A stretch of DNA of 64,000 nucleotides from positions 1 to 64,000 of the forward strand of contig NZ_BMPB01000002.1 in the NCBI RefSeq assembly GCF_014647375.1, in the 5' to 3' direction. Position 1 is the stretch's first letter. Every line of letters begins with the position of its first letter. Positions 6,967 to 14,505 of this stretch are shown here, piece after piece. The stretch is from Parabacteroides faecis. Lineage in GTDB: Bacteria > Bacteroidota > Bacteroidia > Bacteroidales > Tannerellaceae. Position numbers and translations under genes: made by a program. The notes below the pieces were generated by a model. That model did not search any database and was not told where the DNA came from. It saw nothing but the letters and a program-made list of their open reading frames with translations.

Positions 6967-8145
6967 ATGGCACAATATAATATCGATCAGATAAAACGGT
7001 CGGTTCGCCTGGAAGAGGTGGTCGGACGTTACGTCAAACTGTCACGCCGGGGGAAGTTGTTTATCGGACTTTGTCCGTTCCACGCTGACCATCATCCGTC
7101 GTTGACCGTCGATCCGCAGAAGCAGACTTTCACCTGTTATGCCTGTGGAGAACATGGGGATGTGATTGCTTTTGTACAGAAAGCGGAGAAATGCAGTTTT
7201 GCGGAAGCTGCGAGAAAGTTGACAATTGACAGTGGACAGATGACAGATACGGTTACAGGTGGAAGAAAGAAGAAAATAAATAGTGATGCGAAGCAACTGT
7301 CACCTGTCACTTGTCCACTGTCACCTGAAAAAAACGTGCAGTTTTTTTCCTCCCTTCTGCCTTACGCTTGTGGTAATTCGGAATTGACACCTGCTTATCT
7401 GGATTTTGAGGTGGGCATTTCGCCGGGGCTGGTTCCGAAAGAATGGTATAAGATGCGGAACCGCATCGTTTTTCCGATCCGTGATGAGATGGGACGGTTG
7501 ATTGCTTTTGCAGCCCGGAAACAATCCGGAGGGAAGCCCGGCGATCCGAAATACATCAATACCTCAGTGGAGGAAGGTTACCGGAAAAGTGAGAACTTGT
7601 ATGCCCTGAACCTGGCGAAAGAGGCGATCGGGCAGGAGGGGTTTGTTTTTGTGGTGGAAGGGTATAAAGATGCCATAGCCATGCATGCCGCAGGTTTCAG
7701 GAATACGGTTGCTTTGTGCGGGACGGCTGTGTGTGACGGGCATGTCGCATTGCTGAAGAAATATACTTCGCAGGTGACAGTCTTGCTGGACGGGGACGGA
7801 CCGGGCGAGAAGGCTTCGGCTGAAGCCGTGGCAATTCTTCGCAGGGAAGGTCTTTGGGCTGTCAGAGGACATTTGCCTGACGGGGAAGATCCTGATTCGC
7901 TGTTCAGGAGTCGGGGCAAAGAGGCTTTCGTCTCTTTTATCCGCGGGGTACGGAGGCAATTGTTATCGTCGGAAGAGTTTGCTTTATTCAACCGGATAAG
8001 CGGGCAGGTCCAACGGTTGTTGCAGAAGCGTACTGCCGGAGAAAGGGAAGTGTTGCTCGATGGTTTGACAAAGATGCTTGCCTACCGGACAGGATTGTCG
8101 CTCAGGGATAATTGGCCTGCTACATCAGACTGGAGGTGGCTATGA
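6967..8145 (+). CDS. DnaG-like primase (CHC2 zinc finger and TOPRIM)
   Basis: 392 residues, shorter than housekeeping DnaG (about 600 or more) and lacking the C-terminal helicase-binding domain. The CHC2 zinc finger has C36, H39, C57 and C60 (LCPFHADHHPSL, CYACGEHGD). The TOPRIM core has VVEGYKDA with E231, and LLDGDGPG with D275 and D277. Residues 84-120 between the two domains are encoded by a fold-back repeat (7218-7326), which is odd for a conserved enzyme but leaves both domains intact. The gene overlaps the DUF4248 gene by ATGA. Its role is RNA primer synthesis for the adjacent DnaB-like helicase, probably for an element-borne or domesticated replication module. Confidence 0.9.
   Translation: MAQYNIDQIKRSVRLEEVVGRYVKLSRRGKLFIGLCPFHADHHPSLTVDPQKQTFTCYACGEHGDVIAFVQKAEKCSFAEAARKLTIDSGQMTDTVTGGRKKKINSDAKQLSPVTCPLSPEKNVQFFSSLLPYACGNSELTPAYLDFEVGISPGLVPKEWYKMRNRIVFPIRDEMGRLIAFAARKQSGGKPGDPKYINTSVEEGYRKSENLYALNLAKEAIGQEGFVFVVEGYKDAIAMHAAGFRNTVALCGTAVCDGHVALLKKYTSQVTVLLDGDGPGEKASAEAVAILRREGLWAVRGHLPDGEDPDSLFRSRGKEAFVSFIRGVRRQLLSSEEFALFNRISGQVQRLLQKRTAGEREVLLDGLTKMLAYRTGLSLRDNWPATSDWRWL
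7218..7326. repeat. Fold-back TTGACAG repeat inside the primase gene (copy A1)
   Basis: The left arm (7218-7246) iterates GACAATTGACAGTGGACAG. The right arm (7296-7326) is its inverse, CTGTCACTTGTCC-like. The same family occurs near 14110-14500, at 49909-50030 and at 54178-54260. This copy is read in frame as the linker of the primase. Confidence 0.8.
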
Positions 8146-8408
8146 AAGAGGATCGGGAAAAAAAGCATCCGTTACCGGAGGATGAAGAGGAGGAAAAATG
8201 GAAAAACCGTAGTTTCAGTTGGCTGGAACTGGGGATTCTGTACAGTCCGACGCTCACACCTGCCGCAGCATCCCGCCGATTGAAGGCATGGGTATTGGCA
8301 AACAAGGTACTGGTCTCTCTTCTGAATACCGCCGGATGGAACAGGCAGCAACGGATCATGACTCCGAAACAGGTAGAATGTATTGTCGAGATACTGGGGA
8401 GACCTTAA
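8142..8408 (+). CDS. DUF4248 family protein
   Basis: 88 residues from the ATG at 8142, chosen because it overlaps the primase stop as ATGA; an earlier in-frame start would run through the primase end. After a charged N-terminus the family signature is clear: SWLELGILYSPTLTPAAASR, then RLKAWVLANKVL, and a C-terminal RIMTPKQVECIVEILGRP. DUF4248 proteins are small Bacteroidetes proteins resembling a helix-turn-helix unit, repeatedly found near polysaccharide loci and replication or HU genes. Molecular function is unknown. It ends the replication-like operon. Confidence 0.85.
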   Translation: MKEDREKKHPLPEDEEEEKWKNRSFSWLELGILYSPTLTPAAASRRLKAWVLANKVLVSLLNTAGWNRQQRIMTPKQVECIVEILGRP

Positions 8409-8422
8409 CAGGTTCATTGGCC
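8405..8422 (+). repeat. Short degenerate arm of the palindromic element
   Basis: TTAACAGGTTCATTGGCC resembles the arm of the element at 8499-8670 (TTACAGGTTCATTTGCC). It begins inside the stop region of the DUF4248 gene. It may be a decayed copy. Confidence 0.35.
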
Positions 8423-8498
8423 AATATGCTAATAGAGATAGCAATAGATTCAGTATTTATCAGAGTTGAGCTATCCCCTTATCAATGTGACTTTGCCA

Positions 8499-8670
8499 TT
8501 ACAGGTTCATTTGCCGTCTGCTTCAGCTGACGGATTAGTAAATGATCTATCTCTTTGGACTTTAGTCCCATTTTAAACACACTCTCTATATTAAAAGAAA
8601 TGTGGCTAAAGCCAAAAAGAGAAACAACTTGTAAACCGTCAGCTGAAGCAGACGGCAAATGAACCTGTAA
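8499..8670. repeat. Palindromic element B, copy 1 (172 bp, perfect 35-bp arms)
   Basis: The left arm 8499-8533 starts TTACAGGTTCATTTGCCGTC, and 8636-8670 is its perfect inverse. The core (8534-8635) holds two short hairpins, GGACTTTAGTCC and TGGCTAAAGCCA. A second copy is at 14194-14356. There is no coding capacity and no transposase nearby, so it resembles a MITE or REP-type element. It fills most of the 332-base gap before the capsule export genes. Confidence 0.85.
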
Positions 8671-8740
8671 CTAAGCATGTCTTATTTATGACTGATGGTT
8701 TATGCTCGAATAAGCTCAAATCTTTTTAAATCGAAAGGAA

Positions 8741-10204
8741 ATGAAATTTATATCTAAACTAATTATTGGGGGAGGTATTTTACTGCTTCCCTGGAATACG
8801 TATGCTCAGTTTACCAAAGGGCTGAGTTACCGGGCAGAGACCGGGATCAGTTTTAGCGGAGGGAAACATACACCTTTCTGGCTGGCAGCTAATAAACAAG
8901 GACTTTCATCTATCGAAAAGAATAACGGTTATCTGCGTGCCGGGATTTTCCGGGAGATGGAAGAGGATAAACGCTTTTCGTATGCTTTCGGGGCAGACCT
9001 GGCTGTGGCTTATCATTTTACGTCGACATTCATTGTCCAGCAATTATATGCCGATTTGAAATATCGCTGTCTGGGACTGAGTATCGGCAGCAAAGAACGG
9101 TATAGTGAATTTAATAATCCGCTTTTAAGTAGCGGGGGATTGACGTTTTCGGGGAATGCCCGACCGATTCCGCAAGTGCGTATCGGTATTCCGGAATATA
9201 CCGTTGTACCGGGGACAAAAGGGTGGCTGGCCTTCAAAGGGCATATTGCTTATGGCATGTTTACGGATGATGGTTGGCAGAAGAATTTTGTAGCTCCGGG
9301 AAATAAATATACGGAACATGTGCTCTATCATTCAAAAGATTTGTATGTGAAGGTAGGTAACCGGGAGAAGTTTCCGTTGATTTTTGAAGGAGGACTGGAG
9401 ATGGCTGCACAGTTCGGAGGGAATGCGTTTATTGGGAATGAAAAGATAGATATGCCGAATGGGATAAAGGATTTCTTTAAAGTATTTATTCCGAGCGGAG
9501 GAAGTAGTGAAACTCCGATGGGAGAGCAAACCAACATTTACGGGAATCATTTGGGAAGCTGGAATTTTTCACTCACCTGGTACGCTCCGCAGGATTGGAC
9601 GGTTCGTCCTTATTATGAGCATTATTTTGAAGACCACTCGCAGATGTTCGGTGAGTATGGCTGGAAGGACTGCCTGGCAGGGATAGAGATAACATTTCCC
9701 AAAAATCCCGTCATTAGTCGTTTTGTGTATGAATATCTGTCGACAAAAGATCAGACGGGGCCTGTTTATTGGGACCATACGCCGGAGATACCAGAGCAGG
9801 TAAGTGGGGCGGATAATTATTATAATCATGGTATTTATACCGGTTGGCAACATTGGGGAATGGGTATCGGAAATCCTTTGGTGATGTCTCCTGTCTATAA
9901 TACTGACGGTGATATCAGTTTTAAAAGTTCACGTATGCAGGGACATCATTTCGGGGTGATGGGGAATCCGGTTAGCGACTTACAGTATCGTATTCTTCTG
10001 TCGGTTACTCGTAACTGGGGAACATATAGTATGCCTTTTTATGAGATCAAAAAGAACGGGAATGCGTTGATTGAATTACAATATACACCGCATCAACTGA
10101 AAGGCTGGAGCTTTACAGCGTCGTTGGGTATGGACCGGGGTGCGATGTTGGGGAAAAGTGCCGGAGGAATGCTAACAATCAGAAAAACAGGATGGATACG
10201 ATGA
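8741..10204 (+). CDS. Capsule assembly Wzi-family outer-membrane protein
   Basis: 487 residues with a signal peptide (residues 1-22, ending WNTYAQ) and alternating amphipathic strands ending in an outer-membrane beta-barrel pattern. The opening RAETGISFSGGKHTPFWLAA is typical of the Bacteroidetes capsule assembly Wzi family. Wzi proteins sit in the outer membrane and help attach or organise capsule at the surface. The gene leads a run with a lipoprotein, a Wza-like exporter and a Wzz-like protein; the next start overlaps its stop (ATGA). A repeat element lies between it and the upstream replication-like block. No clear consensus promoter is seen. Confidence 0.88.
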   Translation: MKFISKLIIGGGILLLPWNTYAQFTKGLSYRAETGISFSGGKHTPFWLAANKQGLSSIEKNNGYLRAGIFREMEEDKRFSYAFGADLAVAYHFTSTFIVQQLYADLKYRCLGLSIGSKERYSEFNNPLLSSGGLTFSGNARPIPQVRIGIPEYTVVPGTKGWLAFKGHIAYGMFTDDGWQKNFVAPGNKYTEHVLYHSKDLYVKVGNREKFPLIFEGGLEMAAQFGGNAFIGNEKIDMPNGIKDFFKVFIPSGGSSETPMGEQTNIYGNHLGSWNFSLTWYAPQDWTVRPYYEHYFEDHSQMFGEYGWKDCLAGIEITFPKNPVISRFVYEYLSTKDQTGPVYWDHTPEIPEQVSGADNYYNHGIYTGWQHWGMGIGNPLVMSPVYNTDGDISFKSSRMQGHHFGVMGNPVSDLQYRILLSVTRNWGTYSMPFYEIKKNGNALIELQYTPHQLKGWSFTASLGMDRGAMLGKSAGGMLTIRKTGWIR

Positions 10205-10581
10205 AAAGATATATGATAGCAATATTGCTGATGTTGATAGTCGGAGCTTGTGGTAAAATGCCGGTCAATGGGGATCTGGATGGCCGTTGGCAGATCATGA
10301 AGATAGAATATGCTTCCGGAGAGGAAGAAACACCGGAACGGGCATATTATAGTGTGGCATTGCATACGATCAATCTGATGCAAGTCGGTGTGACAAGTCA
10401 GACAGGAAATATGGAATATACCGGGGATTCATTGTTCGTCGAAATGCCCATCAGTAAAATTGAAAATCTATTGCCTTTCGGCATGAACGGAACGGAACAA
10501 CGTTTCGGAGTAAAAGAATTAACCTCTAAACAGTTGGTTTTGCAATCGGATTATGCCCGGTTGGAGTTCAGAAAGTTTTGA
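10201..10581 (+). CDS. Lipocalin-like small lipoprotein
   Basis: 126 residues from the ATG at 10201, which overlaps the Wzi stop. A lipoprotein signal ends at the lipobox LIVGAC (Cys near residue 17). The rest forms beta-strands of a small barrel (DGRWQIMKIEYASGEEE, LFVEMPISKIENLL, LVLQSDYARLEFRKF), as in Bacteroidetes lipocalin-like proteins (inference from pattern). Its place inside the capsule export operon suggests a periplasmic or outer-membrane accessory role. Confidence 0.7.
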   Translation: MKRYMIAILLMLIVGACGKMPVNGDLDGRWQIMKIEYASGEEETPERAYYSVALHTINLMQVGVTSQTGNMEYTGDSLFVEMPISKIENLLPFGMNGTEQRFGVKELTSKQLVLQSDYARLEFRKF

Positions 10582-10604
10582 AAACAACAAAAACAAATAA
10601 CAAT

Positions 10605-13001
10605 ATGAATACCGTAATCAGAAATGTATTATTAGGGGGATTGGTGTGGCTGGCTGTACCATTGGCGGCACAGGTACCCCAGGAGTTGATAGACAAGGCG
10701 AAAGCCTCGGGTATGACGGACGATCAGATCCGTCAGGAGATAAATAAACGGATGGGGCAGTCTGGTGCTGAACAGAGTAGCCGTACGGCATCGGATGCTG
10801 TGGTTACCGATCGTACGGTTATGGCTCCGGAAGGTAAGGAAATACCTCCTTTGGAGATCCAGCGGGAAGCCAATCGTCCGGCAGGAGATTTAAGCGGAAC
10901 GGTGTTCGGGCGTGAAATATTTTCGAACAAGAACCTGTCTTTCGAACCGGATTTGAATGTACCGACTCCCAAAGGGTATATTCTGTCTGCCGGAGATGAG
11001 TTGCTGATCAATGTATGGGGCGATTCCGAGTTGAACCTGAAACTGAAGATTTCCCCCGAAGGGACGATCCTGATCCCTAACCTGGGACCTGTCTCTATCA
11101 GCGGATTGACGATCGGTGCAGCCGAGAACCGTATCCGCCAGGAGTTGGGACGGATTATGTCGACCTTGTCCGGAGATACAGACGGGGCCAATACGTTTGT
11201 ATCGGTCAGTCTGGGCCAGATACGCAGCATCAAAGTGAACATAGTGGGAGAGGTGGTTGCTCCGGGAACCTATACGCTTCCATCTTTTGCGACCTTATTC
11301 AATGCGTTGTATGCTGCCGGAGGGGTGAATGAGATCGGTTCGCTTCGCGGAATCAAAGTATACCGGAATAGTAAGGAAGTTGCCTGTCTGGATGTGTATG
11401 ATTATCTGCTTAATGGCAAATACGATACGAATATCCGCCTGGAAGAGAACGATATGGTGATCGTTTCCCCTTACGATCAGTTGGCGGTCGTGCGGGGGAA
11501 GGTGAAGCGTAACCGTATTTTTGAGTTGAAGAAGGGGGAAACGTTGTCCCGGCTATTGAATATGGCAGGCGGTTTCACAGGAGATGCCTATACGAAAGAT
11601 GTCCGTGTAAAGCGTAAGGCGGGTAGCCGTTACCAGATCGCCACTGTTACAGCGGATAAATATCCCACTTTTACGATGATGGACGGCGATTCTTTGTTGG
11701 TGGATTCCGTGATTCCTTTCTATGAAAATCGCCTGATAGTGACAGGTGCAGTCTGGCGTCCGGGAGAATACGAATTAAATGCGAACGTGCATACAGTAAA
11801 AGAATTGATCGACCAGGCAGCCGGTCTGAAAGGAGATGAGTTTACCGGCCGTGCCCAGATTATCCGGTTGAATCCGGATTTCACAACGACTGTTATAGCC
11901 GTCGATATCCGCAGTATCCTCAATGAAACCTCTCCGGATATGGAACTCAAGCCCGAAGACCAACTGAATATCCCCTCTCTGTTTGACCTTCGCGAACCTT
12001 ATACGATCAAAGTGAGCGGAGCTGTCAATTATACGGACACGGTTCTTCCTTACCGGAATAATCTGACGGTGGAAGATGCTATTATGATGGCAGGAGGGTT
12101 GAAGGAATCGGCTGCAACTGTTAATGTGGAAGTTGCCCGCCGGATAAAAGATGCGAAGACTCACGAGAATACGAACCGTACGGCCGAGGTCTTCAATTTT
12201 GAATTGAACGACAATCTGGGGTTGATATCTATAGATGGAAAGAAGAGTGATACAATTTTTACGTTGGAGCCGTTTGATGAAGTTTATGTGCGTTTCTCTC
12301 CGGGATATCAGGAACAACAGGTGGTAAAGGTCGATGGTGAAATCACTTTCTCCGGCGATTATGTGTTGGCGGAAAAGAACTCCCGTCTGAGTGATATCAT
12401 TGCTAAAGCCGGAGGGATAACTCCGGATGCTTATGTAAAAGGAGCGAGCTTGAAACGGCGGTTGACAGAGGATGAAATGCGCCGCCTTGAAACCTTGCTA
12501 CAATTGAGTTCCAATAAACAAAGCCGTGACTCGGTTGCCTTGTCTCTGGAAAATATTAAAGACTATTCAGTCGGTATCGATCTGGAAAAGGCCTTGGCTA
12601 GTCCGGGAAGTGCCCATGACGTTGTGCTTCGTGATGGGGATGCACTTTATATCCCGCAGTTACAAAGTACGGTTAAGATAAACGGTGCTGTCACTTACCC
12701 GAACAGTGTCACTTATACAAAGGGTATGTCAGTAGGGAAATGCCTGTCTCAGGCAGGAGGATATAATGATATTGCCCGTAAATATCCGATCGTGATCTAT
12801 ATGAACGGGAAGGTGGCGACAACCAAAAGGTGTTTTATCTTCTTCAAACGTTATCCGAAGGTAGAGCCGGGTTGTGAGATCGTTGTCCCGACCAAGACAC
12901 AACGCGATCGGAAGACAAGCCTGGCGGAAGTATTGAGTATTGCCAGTTCAACGACTTCAATGGCTGCAATGGTAACATCCATTATAAATACTCTCAAGTA
13001 A
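10605..13001 (+). CDS. Wza-like polysaccharide export protein with multiple SLBB domains
   Basis: 798 residues from ATG 10605, which gives a clean signal peptide (MNTVIRNVLLGGLVWLAVPLAAQ). An earlier TTG at 10578 is unlikely. The polysaccharide export domain begins around residue 115 (GYILSAGDELLINVWGD), followed by repeated SLBB beta-grasp units (VNIVGEVVAPGTYTLP, VRGKVKRNRIFELKKGE, VTGAVWRPGEYELN, VSGAVNYTDTVLPY, VDGEITFSGDYVL, INGAVTYPNSVTYT). At six or so SLBB units it is longer than E. coli Wza, as is usual in Bacteroidetes. It forms the outer-membrane and periplasmic channel for capsule or exopolysaccharide. Confidence 0.93.
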   Translation: MNTVIRNVLLGGLVWLAVPLAAQVPQELIDKAKASGMTDDQIRQEINKRMGQSGAEQSSRTASDAVVTDRTVMAPEGKEIPPLEIQREANRPAGDLSGTVFGREIFSNKNLSFEPDLNVPTPKGYILSAGDELLINVWGDSELNLKLKISPEGTILIPNLGPVSISGLTIGAAENRIRQELGRIMSTLSGDTDGANTFVSVSLGQIRSIKVNIVGEVVAPGTYTLPSFATLFNALYAAGGVNEIGSLRGIKVYRNSKEVACLDVYDYLLNGKYDTNIRLEENDMVIVSPYDQLAVVRGKVKRNRIFELKKGETLSRLLNMAGGFTGDAYTKDVRVKRKAGSRYQIATVTADKYPTFTMMDGDSLLVDSVIPFYENRLIVTGAVWRPGEYELNANVHTVKELIDQAAGLKGDEFTGRAQIIRLNPDFTTTVIAVDIRSILNETSPDMELKPEDQLNIPSLFDLREPYTIKVSGAVNYTDTVLPYRNNLTVEDAIMMAGGLKESAATVNVEVARRIKDAKTHENTNRTAEVFNFELNDNLGLISIDGKKSDTIFTLEPFDEVYVRFSPGYQEQQVVKVDGEITFSGDYVLAEKNSRLSDIIAKAGGITPDAYVKGASLKRRLTEDEMRRLETLLQLSSNKQSRDSVALSLENIKDYSVGIDLEKALASPGSAHDVVLRDGDALYIPQLQSTVKINGAVTYPNSVTYTKGMSVGKCLSQAGGYNDIARKYPIVIYMNGKVATTKRCFIFFKRYPKVEPGCEIVVPTKTQRDRKTSLAEVLSIASSTTSMAAMVTSIINTLK

Positions 13002-13026
13002 TTTTCAATTTTCAATTATCAATTAG
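13000..13026. repeat. AT-rich AATTGAAAATT repeat (family C)
   Basis: The junction between the Wza-like and Wzz-like genes is made of iterated TTTTCAATT / TTATCAATTAG. The same motif, in the opposite orientation, lies at 30815-30846, with a weaker copy at 2706-2733. Confidence 0.5.
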
Positions 13027-13030
13027 AAAG

Positions 13031-14122
13031 ATGTCTATGGTTCAAAATAATGTTCCTGATGTAGAAAACGATGCTCAGGAGATCGATTTGGTAGAGTTGG
13101 CAAAACGGTTATGGGGTGAACGCCGGTTTCTTTTGAAATGTGGCGGTATAGCAGTTGTTGTCGGTTTGGTGGTGGCTTTCAGTATTCCAAAAGAATATAG
13201 TACGACTGTAAAACTGGCCCCCGAAACTTCCGACCCATCCAAGAAGATGGGAAACCTGGGAGGATTGGCTGCGATGGCTGGGATCAATTTGAATACATCT
13301 TCCGGAGCGGATGCCATCTCTCCGGATTTGTATCCGGATGTGGTCGGCAGTGTTCCTTTTTTGCTGGAATTGTTTCCGGTACAGGTGACGGATGAGGATG
13401 CGACACTTTCTACTTCTTTTTACGAATATATGGATGAACATCAGAAAAGTGCATGGTGGAGTTCTGTTTTGCGGGCTCCGTTCAAACTGCTGGGTGTAGT
13501 GAAAGACATGTTCTCCAAAGAGAAAGAAAAAGATAGTAATGAGTTATCCTCTTTTCTGTTGACTCAAGAGCAATCGGATGTCATTGAGGATTTGCAGGAA
13601 CGTATATCGGTGTCCGTTGATAAAAAAACGTTGGTTATAACCGTATCCGTTCAGATGCAGGATCCTTTGATATCTGCTAACGTTACGCAGGTCGTTTTGA
13701 ATAACCTTCAGAACTATATCACCAGTTACCGTACGCAGAAAGCCAAACAGGATTTGGAGTTTACAGAGAAGGTATTCGGTGAGGCACGCGAATCTTACTA
13801 TAAAGCACAACGTGCATATGCGGCTTTTGAAGATGCCAATAAAAATATCATTTCCGCCAGTTACCGGACAGAACAGGAACGACTGAAGAATGAAATGACA
13901 CTGACCTTCAATGTTTACAACACATTAGCCCAGAAGCTGGAACAGGATAAACTCCGTGTCCAGGAGCAGACACCGGTTTATACCGTCATACAGCCTGCCA
14001 CTGTCCCACTGAAAGCATCATCCCCAAAGAAACCGTTGATATTGATCGGCTTTGTATTCTTAGCCATATTCGGTGCAGTAGGATATTTATTCATCAAAGA
14101 CCTCTTTAAAGTTGACAGTTGA
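13031..14122 (+). CDS. Wzz/FepE-type chain length determinant protein
   Basis: 363 residues. The N-terminal Wzz motif (IDLVELAKRLWGERRFLLKC) leads into a first membrane helix (residues 38-56), then a long periplasmic helical region (residues 60-325) and a second membrane helix (residues 337-356, LILIGFVFLAIFGAVGYLFI). There is no C-terminal tyrosine kinase domain, so it is a co-polymerase without the kinase module. It controls polysaccharide chain length or export with the Wza-like protein. Its last codons and stop are supplied by a fold-back repeat at 14110-14141. Confidence 0.9.
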   Translation: MSMVQNNVPDVENDAQEIDLVELAKRLWGERRFLLKCGGIAVVVGLVVAFSIPKEYSTTVKLAPETSDPSKKMGNLGGLAAMAGINLNTSSGADAISPDLYPDVVGSVPFLLELFPVQVTDEDATLSTSFYEYMDEHQKSAWWSSVLRAPFKLLGVVKDMFSKEKEKDSNELSSFLLTQEQSDVIEDLQERISVSVDKKTLVITVSVQMQDPLISANVTQVVLNNLQNYITSYRTQKAKQDLEFTEKVFGEARESYYKAQRAYAAFEDANKNIISASYRTEQERLKNEMTLTFNVYNTLAQKLEQDKLRVQEQTPVYTVIQPATVPLKASSPKKPLILIGFVFLAIFGAVGYLFIKDLFKVDS

Positions 14123-14141
14123 CAAGTGACAGTTGACAGTT
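14110..14141. repeat. TTGACAG fold-back repeat, left arm (copy A2)
   Basis: Three TTGACAG units, with GTGACAG between. The stop of the Wzz-like gene (14120-14122) is inside it. The inverse arm lies at 14476-14500. Confidence 0.8.
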
Positions 14142-14173
14142 CTTATCAGAATTGAATGTAGTGTCGTTGGTAG

Positions 14174-14193
14174 GGGCGGTTCGCGAACCGCCC
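14174..14193. repeat. Perfect 20-bp palindrome
   Basis: GGGCGGTTCGCGAACCGCCC reads the same on both strands. It abuts palindromic element B copy 2. It could form a strong hairpin and end transcription of the capsule export operon, although only a short T stretch follows. Confidence 0.7.
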
Positions 14194-14356
14194 TTACAGG
14201 TTCATTTGCCGTCAGTTTTAACTGACGGTTTACAAGTTGCTTCTCCTTATTGGCTTCAGCCACATTTTTCTGAAACTGTTTAAATGGGACTAAAGTCCAA
14301 ATAGATAGAGCATTTACTAATCCGTCGGTTAAAACCGACGGCAAATGGACCTGTAA
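14194..14356. repeat. Palindromic element B, copy 2 (163 bp)
   Basis: Arms at 14194-14228 and 14322-14356 match in 32 of 35 positions by my count. The core is the reverse complement of the copy 1 core, yet the sequence following both copies is alike (ATGACTGATGGTTTAT in each). Together with its flanking repeats the element fills the 383-base gap 14123-14505. Confidence 0.85.
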
Positions 14357-14475
14357 CTATACCAGCCCTATTGATGACTGATGGTTTATAGCTGAATAAC
14401 TCACTTCTTTCTAAATTGGCACATGGACATATTGCTACATTGGCTCAAATCTTTCTATGCTCGAGTGCGAAGCCT

Positions 14476-14500
14476 AACTGTCACTTGTCAACTGTCAACT
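14476..14500. repeat. TTGACAG fold-back repeat, right arm (copy A2)
   Basis: AACTGTCACTTGTCAACTGT and one further unit, the inverse of 14110-14141. It ends five bases before the helicase start codon, so it would form the leader of that mRNA. Confidence 0.8.
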
Positions 14501-14505
14501 AAAAA

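Noticed and set aside
8499..8670. Invertible capsule promoter of the Mpi type
   Set aside because: The inverted arms fit, but I found no TTTG/TAnnTTTG promoter pair in the core in either orientation. The evidence for inversion is kept as a finding, without the promoter claim.
10578..10604. TTG start for the Wza-like gene overlapping the lipoprotein stop
   Set aside because: The ATG at 10605 gives a clean signal peptide. The upstream codons encode a Lys/Thr/Asn-rich stretch unlike an export signal.
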